From NCBI GenBank assembly GCA_006226495.1, contig SBGU01000013.1:1-64000 (forward strand): DNA of 64,000 nt, read 5' to 3'. Of this stretch, positions 25,470 through 33,968 are shown in pieces. Under the pieces are notes generated by a model. The model ran no database searches. It was not told where the DNA came from and was given only the letters and a program-made list of their open reading frames with translations. How positions within the stretch are numbered: position 1 is the stretch's first letter; every line of letters starts with the position of its first letter. Both the position numbers and the translations under genes were made by a program. The stretch comes from Alphaproteobacteria bacterium. Lineage in GTDB: Bacteria; Pseudomonadota; Alphaproteobacteria; Sphingomonadales; Kordiimonadaceae.

Positions 25470-26940
25470 CCGCTGCCTCCTTCACGCGGGAAACCCGCAT
25501 GACTTCCTCAACCGTCGTGATACCGTTCATCACCAGCCGCTTGCCGCTGTCGGACAGGGTGTCCGCCGAACGGAAGGCATGTTTGGCCATGGCCTGTTCG
25601 CTGGCGCCTTCCTGGATCATGTGCCTGAGATCGTCGTCGATGGTGACCAGTTCATAGATGCCGATCCGGCCCGCATAACCCTTGCCGCCGCAGGACGGGC
25701 AGCCGACGGGCTCGTAAAAGGTGACATGGTCAGATTTCTTCACGCCCAGTTCATGGCGCAAGGTCTTGTCGTCCTCGACCGGCCTTTTGCAGTCCGGGCA
25801 CAGTTTGCGCACCAGCCGCTGGGCCAGGATACCCTTGACGGTGGAGGCCAAGAGGAACGGCTCCACCCCCATGTCGCGCAGGCGCGTGACCGCGGCCACG
25901 GCGCTGTTGGTATGCACGGTGGACAAAACCAGGTGGCCGGTCAGGCTGGCCTGGATCGCCATTTCGGCGGTTTCCATGTCGCGGATTTCGCCGACCATCA
26001 CCACATCCGGGTCCTGCCTGAGGATCGCGCGCAGGCCGGAGGCGAAGGTCATGCCCACCTTCGGGTTCACCTGGGTCTGGCTGACACCATCGAGCGCATA
26101 TTCGACCGGGTCTTCGACGGTCATGATATTGCGGGTCTGGTCATTCAGAAGCGCGAGGCCGGCATACAAGGTGGTGGTCTTGCCCGAGCCCGTGGGGCCG
26201 GTGACCAGGATGATGCCGTTTGGCTCGGAGAGCAGCGCATGCATGCCGGCATTCACCGCCTTCTGCATGCCAAGGTCTTCAAGCGTGATATGGGCACGCG
26301 CGGTATCCAGAAGCCTGAGCACCACCCGTTCGCCGTGGCGCGACGGCAGGGTGGACACCCGCACATCAAACACCCGGTCGCCCAGCTTCAGGGACAGGCG
26401 GCCATCCTGCGGGATGCGTTTTTCGGCAATATCCAGCCGCGCCATCACCTTGATGCGCGACACGATATAGGGCGCAAGCCGGGCGGGCAGCGCCACGATT
26501 TCATTGAGCACCCCATCGACCCGCAAGCGCACCGACAGGCGGTTTTCGAACGGTTCCATATGGATGTCCGACGCCTTGTGCTTCACGGCTTCGGCGATCA
26601 GGCTGTTGATCAGGCGGATGACCGGCGCATCATCTTCGCTGGCAAGCAAATCGGCGGCTGCTGGCATGCCTTCAAGCGCGCTGTCCAGGCTTTCGGCCGG
26701 CAGCGCATCGTCGATGCCGCTGTCGATGCCTTCAACCGCATGCATGTCCGAGAGAAGCGCATCAAAGGCCTGTGCCGTGCGGGTTTCAAGCGTGAGCGGC
26801 ACCCCAAGCGCACGCCTGACTTCGGCCAGCATGCGCACGTCGGCGCCTTCGCGCAGCACCACAGTCGCCTGCGTATCGTCAAGCGCCGTGACGGTCATGC
26901 CATATTCGCGGGCGAAACCGTATCTGAGCACAGGGTCCAT
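25456..26940 (-). CDS. gspE: Type II secretion ATPase E
   Basis: 494 residues from the ATG at 26940 (GGGGGAGG upstream; a GTG-like extension to 26955 is less likely). Walker A GPTGSGKTTTL has Lys254; the aspartate box, Walker B (DPDVVMVGEIRDMETAEMA) and His box follow, and the C-terminal zinc site has two CxxC pairs (LCPDCKRP and GCPSCGGKG). It powers the pseudopilus and is membrane-associated through GspL. Length and motifs are normal. Confidence 0.96.
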   Translation of the reverse strand: MDPVLRYGFAREYGMTVTALDDTQATVVLREGADVRMLAEVRRALGVPLTLETRTAQAFDALLSDMHAVEGIDSGIDDALPAESLDSALEGMPAAADLLASEDDAPVIRLINSLIAEAVKHKASDIHMEPFENRLSVRLRVDGVLNEIVALPARLAPYIVSRIKVMARLDIAEKRIPQDGRLSLKLGDRVFDVRVSTLPSRHGERVVLRLLDTARAHITLEDLGMQKAVNAGMHALLSEPNGIILVTGPTGSGKTTTLYAGLALLNDQTRNIMTVEDPVEYALDGVSQTQVNPKVGMTFASGLRAILRQDPDVVMVGEIRDMETAEMAIQASLTGHLVLSTVHTNSAVAAVTRLRDMGVEPFLLASTVKGILAQRLVRKLCPDCKRPVEDDKTLRHELGVKKSDHVTFYEPVGCPSCGGKGYAGRIGIYELVTIDDDLRHMIQEGASEQAMAKHAFRSADTLSDSGKRLVMNGITTVEEVMRVSRVKEAAGAGV

Positions 26941-26960
26941 GGAAACCTCCCCCACCCCGG

Positions 26961-28979
26961 TCAGTTCTGTGGCTGGTCTTGTGGCGGCAGCGCCGTGGCC
27001 GGCACAGCATCGCCGCCCATGACGTCTTCAACCAACTGGTCGAGCGAAAGCTGCGACTTGGCAGCAATCTGGCTCGCGCGCATGAAATCGAATTTCCTGG
27101 CGGTCAGTACCTGCGCGTCTTCGGCGTTCCGGACAATGACGGGCCTGAGGAAGATCATCAGGTTGGTCTTGCTGCGGCTTTTGCTGTCCGACCGGAACAG
27201 GTGCCCAAGCACCGGAATGTCGCCCAACAGCGGCACCTTGTCGGTGGAAATGCTTTCATTCTGCTGGATCAGGCCGCCCAGCACGACGATATCGCCGTTT
27301 TTCACCCTGACCGTGGTGTCAATCTCGCGCTTGTTGGTGATCAGTTCGCTGGAATTGTTCACCGCGCCCGCGATCGAGGAGATTTCCTGCCGGATATGCA
27401 GGCGGATTTCTTCGCTGTCGTTCACCTGCGGCGTGACCTCGAGCTTGATGCCGACATCCTTGCGTTCGATGGTGCGGAACGGGTTGGAGTTGGCAGTGCC
27501 CAGGGTTTCGCCGGTCGAGATCGGGATTTCCTGGCCCGACAGGAAACTGGCGGGTTCATTGTCCATGGTCAGGATCGACGGGGTCGACAGGACGTTGCTG
27601 CCCTTGTCCTGCTTCAGGGCATTGAGGACCACACCAAAGATGGTGCCGCCGTCCGATTTGCCGGCGGCCCCAAGCGCAAAACCGTTGAGCCCCAGGAGGG
27701 AATCCACCGCTGCCGCCCGCACGGTATCGGCGATGGTCGAGGATGTGCTGCTGCTGTCGTCGCTGTCATCGTCGCTGCCGCTGCTGTTGTCGTCCAGCAA
27801 CAGAGCTCCGGTTGCGGCCAGGATGTTGGGCGCGGTGCTGGAATAGTTGGCCATGGTGAAGGGGATGTTGCTTTTGTCGCCGCCGGCCAGGATATATTGC
27901 ACGCCCAGTTCCTTGGCGGCATTTTCCGATACCTCGACCACAATGGCTTCCACCAGCACCTGCGCACGCGCCACATCCAGCATATGGATGACATTGGCGA
28001 TACGCTGCTGCATGTCGGACGAGGCATTGATGATGATGGCATTGGCCCCGGCATAGGCCGAAACCGTGACATCGCCTTCGGACGCAATGGCCTTGCCGGA
28101 TGCATCCTTGCGCGACAGCGACTTGGTCACCGTTTCCAGCATCGGCAGCAGCTTGTCCGCCGTGGCGTGTTTCAGGTAAATGACCCGAAGGTCGCTGCGC
28201 GCGGCATTATTGTCGTCAAGCTGCTTCAGCACCGGCATCACGCCGTCAATGACCGCTTCGGGGCCCTTCAGCACCAGGGTGTTGCTGCTTTCAAGCGGCA
28301 AGGCGGTCAAGGGGTTCGAGACATTGTCGTCGAAACCGGACTGGGCCGAAAGCTTGAGCGCGATTTCGGCCATTTCACCGGCAGAGGTATTCTTCAGGGA
28401 AATGGTGCGGATCACCGACGGGTCGATATCCATGCCCGACACCAGCTTGGCGATACGGTCCAGGTTGTCGGCATAGTCCGACACGATCAGGAACGGCAGG
28501 CCCTTGCGCGCATAGACCCGGCCGTTCTTGAACACAAACGGTTTGGCGGCGGCCTGCACGGTCAGCGCGTCGATATATTTGAGGGTGAAGATGCGGGTAA
28601 CCAGCACGTCGCCCTTGCGGACTTCGTCGATGGGGCCGGCATCCTGGGCCGCGACATCGTCGGGCACCACCTTGAAGGCGCCGGATGACGTGGGCACGAT
28701 GGTGAAATTATTGACCCGAAGCGCCGACAGGAAGGTTTCGAACACGCCTTCGGCGCCCACTTCTTCGGTCGAAACCACATTCACGGTGCCGCGCACCCGC
28801 GGGTCGATGATGAAGGTCTTGCCGGTAATGGCCGCGACATCGTCGATGAAGGCGCGGATGTCGGCATCGCGGTAATTCAGCACCTGCCCGTCGGCCCATG
28901 CGCCCTGCCCCAAAGGCACCAGCATCAGGAGGCCAAGGCCCATGGCCATCATCCGTTGTTTCATGGCTGTTTTGATCAT
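26961..28979 (-). CDS. gspD: Type II secretion outer-membrane secretin D
   Basis: 672 residues with an N-terminal signal peptide ending near AWADGQVLNYRD. The N0-N3 domains (NYRDADIRAFIDDVAAITGK and TRIFTLKYIDALTVQAA) precede the secretin core (GVQYILAGGD, VEAIVVEVSENAAKELG, VLSTPSILTMDNEPASFLSG and VVLGGLIQQNESIS). An acidic serine-aspartate-rich loop (SSGSDDDSDDSSSTSS, about residues 397-412) lies in the core and is probably a surface-exposed variable loop. It forms the outer-membrane channel. It follows gspC by 6 bases. Confidence 0.96.
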   Translation of the reverse strand: MIKTAMKQRMMAMGLGLLMLVPLGQGAWADGQVLNYRDADIRAFIDDVAAITGKTFIIDPRVRGTVNVVSTEEVGAEGVFETFLSALRVNNFTIVPTSSGAFKVVPDDVAAQDAGPIDEVRKGDVLVTRIFTLKYIDALTVQAAAKPFVFKNGRVYARKGLPFLIVSDYADNLDRIAKLVSGMDIDPSVIRTISLKNTSAGEMAEIALKLSAQSGFDDNVSNPLTALPLESSNTLVLKGPEAVIDGVMPVLKQLDDNNAARSDLRVIYLKHATADKLLPMLETVTKSLSRKDASGKAIASEGDVTVSAYAGANAIIINASSDMQQRIANVIHMLDVARAQVLVEAIVVEVSENAAKELGVQYILAGGDKSNIPFTMANYSSTAPNILAATGALLLDDNSSGSDDDSDDSSSTSSTIADTVRAAAVDSLLGLNGFALGAAGKSDGGTIFGVVLNALKQDKGSNVLSTPSILTMDNEPASFLSGQEIPISTGETLGTANSNPFRTIERKDVGIKLEVTPQVNDSEEIRLHIRQEISSIAGAVNNSSELITNKREIDTTVRVKNGDIVVLGGLIQQNESISTDKVPLLGDIPVLGHLFRSDSKSRSKTNLMIFLRPVIVRNAEDAQVLTARKFDFMRASQIAAKSQLSLDQLVEDVMGGDAVPATALPPQDQPQN

Positions 28980-28985
28980 TGTGGT

Positions 28986-29825
28986 TCAATTTCCCCTGAG
29001 CGGAACGGTCAGCGTGCGCCGCTCGCCCCTGCGTTCAATATCGAGAACCAGCCGGTCCGCGCCCGCAAGCTCGTCCGGTAGTTCTTCCAGCCGTTCAAAA
29101 GACGCCAGCGGCGCGCCGTTGGCCGCCAGCAGAATGTCACCTGCTTCAAGCCCCACGGCGCCAAGTGCTGCAGGCAGCCTGTCGCCAAGGCGGAAACCGA
29201 TGATACGGCCATCGCGCCGCTCGGGCGCCAGTTCGAGCGCCGACAGGTCCACGAGCAGGCCAGATGTCGCGGCGCGCGGCTGGCTGGCCGCCGGGCGGCC
29301 TGGGGCCGCCGCTGCGACCGCGGCGCGCTGCGCCTTGGGCCTGAGGTAAACGGCTTCGCGCACACCGGCGCGGCTGATTTCAAGCCGGTCGGTATAGACG
29401 GCAACCAGCCGCACGTCGTTTGAAAGATCGTCGCCGACCCGGACCAGTTTCTGGTCCTCGGACTGCATCTTGATGATGGCACTGCCCTGGCCTTCCCCCA
29501 TGGCGCGCAGGCCGAAGACTTCGATCCTGAGCGAACTTTCCGGCACCAGCGCATCAGCGATGGCAGCTTCGGCGCTCCGGATCTGGCGGGAGAAGGGATC
29601 AAAAGACAGAAGGCGGGCGACATCGGTCTTGCTGCCGGCCCGGGCCTGGCCCGCCACCGCCGCGGCACTGCCTGCAGGCGTGTCGTCCAGCAATGCGAAC
29701 GCAAAATGCGCGGCTTGCCAGCCAAGCAGGATCACCAGCGCCAGTTCGGTCGCTTTTACAGCCCAGCTTGCCCCGCGGGGCAGCACCGGTTGCTGTTTCC
29801 CATGTTCAGGCGCAGCGCTACCCAT
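28986..29825 (-). CDS. gspC: Type II secretion protein C
   Basis: 279 residues. A cytoplasmic N-terminus, one transmembrane helix (about 25-45, ELALVILLGWQAAHFAFALL) and the HR domain (IEVFGLRAMGEGQGSAIIK, RVGDDLSNDVRLVAVYTDRL) are followed by an Ala-rich linker and a C-terminal PDZ-like domain (LGAVGLEAGDILLAANGAPL). GspC links the inner-membrane platform to the secretin. It is the first gene of the operon; the promoter is expected in the 126 bases between it and the TonB-receptor gene. Confidence 0.9.
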   Translation of the reverse strand: MGSAAPEHGKQQPVLPRGASWAVKATELALVILLGWQAAHFAFALLDDTPAGSAAAVAGQARAGSKTDVARLLSFDPFSRQIRSAEAAIADALVPESSLRIEVFGLRAMGEGQGSAIIKMQSEDQKLVRVGDDLSNDVRLVAVYTDRLEISRAGVREAVYLRPKAQRAAVAAAAPGRPAASQPRAATSGLLVDLSALELAPERRDGRIIGFRLGDRLPAALGAVGLEAGDILLAANGAPLASFERLEELPDELAGADRLVLDIERRGERRTLTVPLRGN

Positions 29826-29906
29826 GTAGCTTCCCTGTTTCCAAAAGCATCGTTTTTGATCGGTATGATCCGGCCTCTTTGTGCCGCTTGATCACCAGTT
29901 ATAACG

Positions 29907-29932
29907 CAGCCCACCGCCGAAGCGATGGGCTG
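29907..29932. terminator. Stem-loop with UUCG tetraloop between the receptor gene and gspC
   Basis: An 11-base stem (one G-T pair) CAGCCCAccGC/GCgaTGGGCTG encloses CGAA on the plus strand, which is C(UUCG)G on the minus-strand RNA, a very stable tetraloop. It lies 20 bases after the receptor stop codon. The T-rich run (29933-29947) is on the plus-strand side, so termination of the minus-strand transcript without a U-run is an inference. Confidence 0.6.
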
Positions 29933-29951
29933 ATTTGATTTTTTTCCAAGC

Positions 29952-32588
29952 CTAGAACTTGAAGGTGAAACCGACACTGAAGGTGCGGCCGATCTCGTAT
30001 TTTTCGGTGATCAGGCCTTCCTGTACCCAGGTCTGGTCGTCGTTCAAGAGGTTCTCTGCCTTCAGGCTGAGTTCCAGACGGTTGGCGCCGGCATTCACCT
30101 CAAACTCGCGCTTGTAGATGAAGTTCAGCATGACCGGCGGGCGCTCGTATTCGTCTTCGACGAAGTTGATGCCCACACCCGACAGGCGCTCACCCGTATA
30201 GTTCAGCACCAGCGCCGCAGATTCGCCGCGGTTATAGTCTTCGAAACCGAAGGTCACGTTGGCAAGCCAGTCGGACTGGCCCTGCATCGGGCGCACCAGG
30301 TTGGTGGTGGTGGTACCAGCCGGCAGGTTCGCGGGATCGATGGTGGTTTCACTATCGATGTAGGAGCCGTTGGCGCGAATGTAGAATTCGCGGTCGCCAA
30401 GCCAGCTCCAGCCCAGCCACTCCTGGAACGGAACGATCTTCTCGACCTCGATCTCGACACCCTTCAGTTCGGCTTTGGCGGCATTGATGTAACCACCCAG
30501 CGGGCCTTCACCCAGGATCGAGAAGGTTTCTTCGATCGGGTTGTCGAACTTCTTGTAGAAGGCACCGACGGTCAGGCTTTCACCGGCTGCGAAGTACCAT
30601 TCGAAACGAGCATCATAGTTCTCGATTTCGGTGATCTTCAGGTTCGGGTTGCCCCGGATGGTGCGGTTACGCTCATAATCCACGAACGGCGCCGACGACA
30701 GTTCCCGCATGTCCGGGCGGGTGATGGTCTGGCTGTAGGCCAGGCGCACCTGCATGTTGTCGATGATTTCGTAGGTCAGCGTACCGGCCGGCAGCCAGTA
30801 GTTGGCATTCTGGGTGACCGAGATCGGCTGGTCGGTTGTGCGGTCGACCGTGTCTGCCGTCTGGGTTGAATCCTCGTAGCGGAAGCCGAACGCTGCACGC
30901 AGGCGCGGCGTGATTTCGACATCGGCACTCAGATAACCCTGCCAGGTTTCGAAGCCTGCGGTGAAATAGTCCGACGCATCGAACTTTTCCTGCAAGGTGA
31001 TGCCGCCCGGACCCACGTTGACCGGACCGAAGATGATTTCCGGTACCAGTTCACGCAGTTCGGCCGGATGGCCCGACGGGAAAGCGTAATAATAACGCAC
31101 AACGCCGTAACCGCGGTCCTTGTCGTTGTAGGTCAGGCCGGTTTTGAAGTCGACAGCCAGGCCGCCGATGTTGGTGGCCTGCTTGATGTCGAAACCGGCT
31201 TCATACGATTCTTCATCCAGCGCGCTGTAGCTCGTGGTGTTGAAGTCGGCACGCGGGCGGGTGATATAGACATCGTCGCCTTCGTCATAGACATAGGCGA
31301 TCGACCGGCCGAGCGGCGCATCGCGGTCCGCGCGGGAATAGTTGAAGCGCCAGTCCAGTTGGGTGTCCAGCATGGTATCGCTGTTGCCGAACGGCGTGAA
31401 CGAATGGTCACCCGAAATCTGGTTGGTCCAGACCTGGCTTTCGATCCAGTCGATGGAGGACGTGGTACGCAGTTCGTCCTTCTCCGACGCGATGAAGCCT
31501 TTTTCGATCAGCGCCCGCTTGCTCGACTGACGCAGCACGGTCGAGGTGATGTTGATCGCGTTGTTGGCATTGATCTCGTAACCCAAGGACAGGATGCCGT
31601 TGAGGTCGATATCCATGTTGGTCTGGTGGAAACCGCAATCGTCACCGGCGTTTTCGTTGCCGCGCGGTGCCAGTTTCTTGCAGACGTTCGGCGAGAAGCT
31701 GAAACGTTCCACAAGGCCGGCGTTCGAGGTGTTGAAGCCCCGGCGGATACCGTCCTTGTTGGTCTGCATGATGTCGTAGTTCACGGCGGCGAAGAAGCCC
31801 ATGGCGCCTTCGTTGCCAACTTCATAGCGGTTGCCCCACAACAGGCTGAAGCTGCCGCCCGGATAGTTGGGTTCCTTGTCGATCGACCAGACGTTGGGGA
31901 TCGCTTCGGCTGCGGCCTCGCGTTCTGCCGCCGTCAGGCTGACCAGGGAAACGTCCTTCAGAAGCGCATCGGGAATGTTGCGCATCTTGCCGCCAAAACC
32001 GAAGATTTCGGAGCCGGAACCGTCGTAGCTCAGACCGTCCTTGAAGGTGGATTCGGTGTTGAACTTGGAACCGACGCCGATTTCGAAGATGAACTCGTCG
32101 GGCACGGTTTTGGTGCGCAGGTCAACAACACCACCACCGAACGCGCCCGGATACTCGGGCGAGAAGGTCTTCTGCACGAGCACGGATTCGATCATTTCGG
32201 TCGGGAAGATGTCGAGCGGCACGACCCGGCGCAGCGGCTCCGGGCTCGGGATACCCGACCCGTTCAGGAGGGTCGAGCTGTAGCGGTCACCCAGACCGCG
32301 GACATAGACATATTTGCCACCGACAACCGACAGGCCGGGTACGGCCTGCAGCGCCACCGCAACATCGGATGCACCGATCTGCGAGAAGGCTTCGCTGTCC
32401 ATGACGTTCGAGATTTCAGACGTCGCACGCTTTTCGTCAGGTACATAACGCCCCTGGACCGTGATTTCCTCAACATTGTCCTGAGCCGCCTGATCCTGCG
32501 CGAAGGCGCCGTGCGGTACCATCAGGACCGTGGACGCCAGAAGCACACGCTTCAGATTAGTGTGGATCAAATTCATTTTGGCCACCAT
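29952..32588 (-). CDS. TonB-dependent receptor linked to the T2SS locus
   Basis: 878 residues with a signal peptide ending in GAFAQD (about residue 31). The TonB-box region EEITVQGRYVPDEKR, plug domain (ISNVMDSEAFSQIGASDVAV and YVYVRGLGDRYSSTLLNGSG) and 22-strand barrel end (MLNFIYKREFEV ... SVGFTFKF with terminal Phe) are clear. It imports a substrate across the outer membrane. The gene follows the large repeat lipoprotein gene by 72 bases and precedes gspC, so it may be regulated with both. Plug features are those of the family that pairs with surface lipoproteins rather than with siderophore transport, but the ligand is unknown. Confidence 0.92.
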   Translation of the reverse strand: MVAKMNLIHTNLKRVLLASTVLMVPHGAFAQDQAAQDNVEEITVQGRYVPDEKRATSEISNVMDSEAFSQIGASDVAVALQAVPGLSVVGGKYVYVRGLGDRYSSTLLNGSGIPSPEPLRRVVPLDIFPTEMIESVLVQKTFSPEYPGAFGGGVVDLRTKTVPDEFIFEIGVGSKFNTESTFKDGLSYDGSGSEIFGFGGKMRNIPDALLKDVSLVSLTAAEREAAAEAIPNVWSIDKEPNYPGGSFSLLWGNRYEVGNEGAMGFFAAVNYDIMQTNKDGIRRGFNTSNAGLVERFSFSPNVCKKLAPRGNENAGDDCGFHQTNMDIDLNGILSLGYEINANNAINITSTVLRQSSKRALIEKGFIASEKDELRTTSSIDWIESQVWTNQISGDHSFTPFGNSDTMLDTQLDWRFNYSRADRDAPLGRSIAYVYDEGDDVYITRPRADFNTTSYSALDEESYEAGFDIKQATNIGGLAVDFKTGLTYNDKDRGYGVVRYYYAFPSGHPAELRELVPEIIFGPVNVGPGGITLQEKFDASDYFTAGFETWQGYLSADVEITPRLRAAFGFRYEDSTQTADTVDRTTDQPISVTQNANYWLPAGTLTYEIIDNMQVRLAYSQTITRPDMRELSSAPFVDYERNRTIRGNPNLKITEIENYDARFEWYFAAGESLTVGAFYKKFDNPIEETFSILGEGPLGGYINAAKAELKGVEIEVEKIVPFQEWLGWSWLGDREFYIRANGSYIDSETTIDPANLPAGTTTTNLVRPMQGQSDWLANVTFGFEDYNRGESAALVLNYTGERLSGVGINFVEDEYERPPVMLNFIYKREFEVNAGANRLELSLKAENLLNDDQTWVQEGLITEKYEIGRTFSVGFTFKF

Positions 32589-32610
32589 CAGCTTTCATTT
32601 TATGGCGTGA

Positions 32611-32647
32611 CGCCGCAGCGAAGGCGCGTTGAAGCCTCGCTGCGGCG
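32611..32647. terminator. Strong hairpin between the repeat lipoprotein and the TonB-receptor gene
   Basis: Perfect 11-base stem CGCCGCAGCGA/TCGCTGCGGCG, extendable by GGC/GCC after one bulge, lies in the 72-base gap between the two genes. There is no T-run on the minus strand. It could be an attenuating terminator or an mRNA-processing/stability hairpin that sets the lipoprotein to receptor ratio. Confidence 0.65.
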
Positions 32648-32660
32648 CACAGTACATTGC

Positions 32661-33968
32661 TTATTGGTTCAGCCAGACCGTCCAGCCAGCGGTCCAGTCT
32701 TCGGACGCGCTCTTGACTGCACCAGCGAAGTCAACGGCATCGAAGAAGCTGTTGATCGCGCTGACATCGGTGGCCACGACCGCGTTTTCGGTAGCGCCGT
32801 TGATGTAGGTCTTGAAGCTTGCGCCACCCGATGCGGCGGTCAGGGTATCGAGAGCAACCACGTTGTTCGGCTGGTTGGTGAACCAGGCTTCGAGGTCAAA
32901 CACGTTGCCGTCGTTCTTGAAGACTTCCGGGCAGGAAGTGCTCAGGAGCGTCGATTCCATGGTCAGGTCACCGGTCAGGGTGGTGGCATCCGGGCCCGAA
33001 ACCGTGAAGGTCGCGTCCTGGTCGATGTCGAGGCAGGCCTCGCCGAAGTCGGCCACAACCACGTTCCACAGGTTCGCGGCAGTACCTTCACGCAGCAGGA
33101 TGCCGATATCCGATTCACCGCCGGCAGCGCCGCCACCGATGATGGTGACGTTGGCGATTTGCGGATGGGCACGCGGCAGGAAGTCGTTACCGTCGCCATA
33201 GTTGTCGGCTTCGATGCCCTGGTCGGATGCAGCCTGGTTCGGGTTCTGGATGATCAGAACATGCTGAACCATACCGCGCCAGCCCTGGGTCCAGTCGAGG
33301 CTGTCGTCGTCGGCACCGGTCAGGACCAGGTGCTTGGCACGCACGGTACCACCGAAGAATTCAACCGCATCGTCTGCGCCGTTGTGAACCTGCAGGTAAT
33401 CGATCTCGGTGTTGCGGCCAACGCCCTGGAACGCGATACCGTTCAGTTCGTCGTCAGCGGTGATCGGGTTACCGGCATAGATCACGCGGGTGTAGAACAT
33501 CTGGCCGCTGTCGTCGTCGTCGTCATTGCCGCCATAGAGGCCGCTGTCGCCTTCGCCTTCGGCTTCACAGATCGCGGTCTGGTTACAGGTGTTGATGGAC
33601 GCACGGCCGTTGATCACGATACCGCCCCACAGCGAGGTGTCGGTGTCGAGGTTGCGGGTGTCGGGGTCGACGGCGGTGAAGGTCACCGGGGCGTCAGCCG
33701 TACCGTTCGAGTTCAGTTTCGAACCGCGGGAAACCACCAGGTAGCTCTCGAGATCGGCGCCCATGACGGTCACGCCCGGCTCGATGGTCAGGGTCGCGGC
33801 ATGGCCGGTCGACAGCGGGTTGGCCTTGTCGCCACCCATGTCGGTACCGATGACCACTTTGCCCGAAAGCATGTAGGTCAGGCCCGAAACAAGGCGGATA
33901 TCGTCGTTGTAGGTGCCCGAAAGGGTACATACGGTGCCTTCGCTGTTGGCCGTCGTGCCTTCGGGGCA
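32661..33968 (-). repeat. Internal repeat unit 2 of the large lipoprotein
   Basis: Codons 523-957, homologous to unit 1 through the blocks AGNPITADDELNGIAFQGVG, GIEADNYGDGNDFLPRA and CLDIDQD. See unit 1 for the exact shared DNA stretch. Confidence 0.85.
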
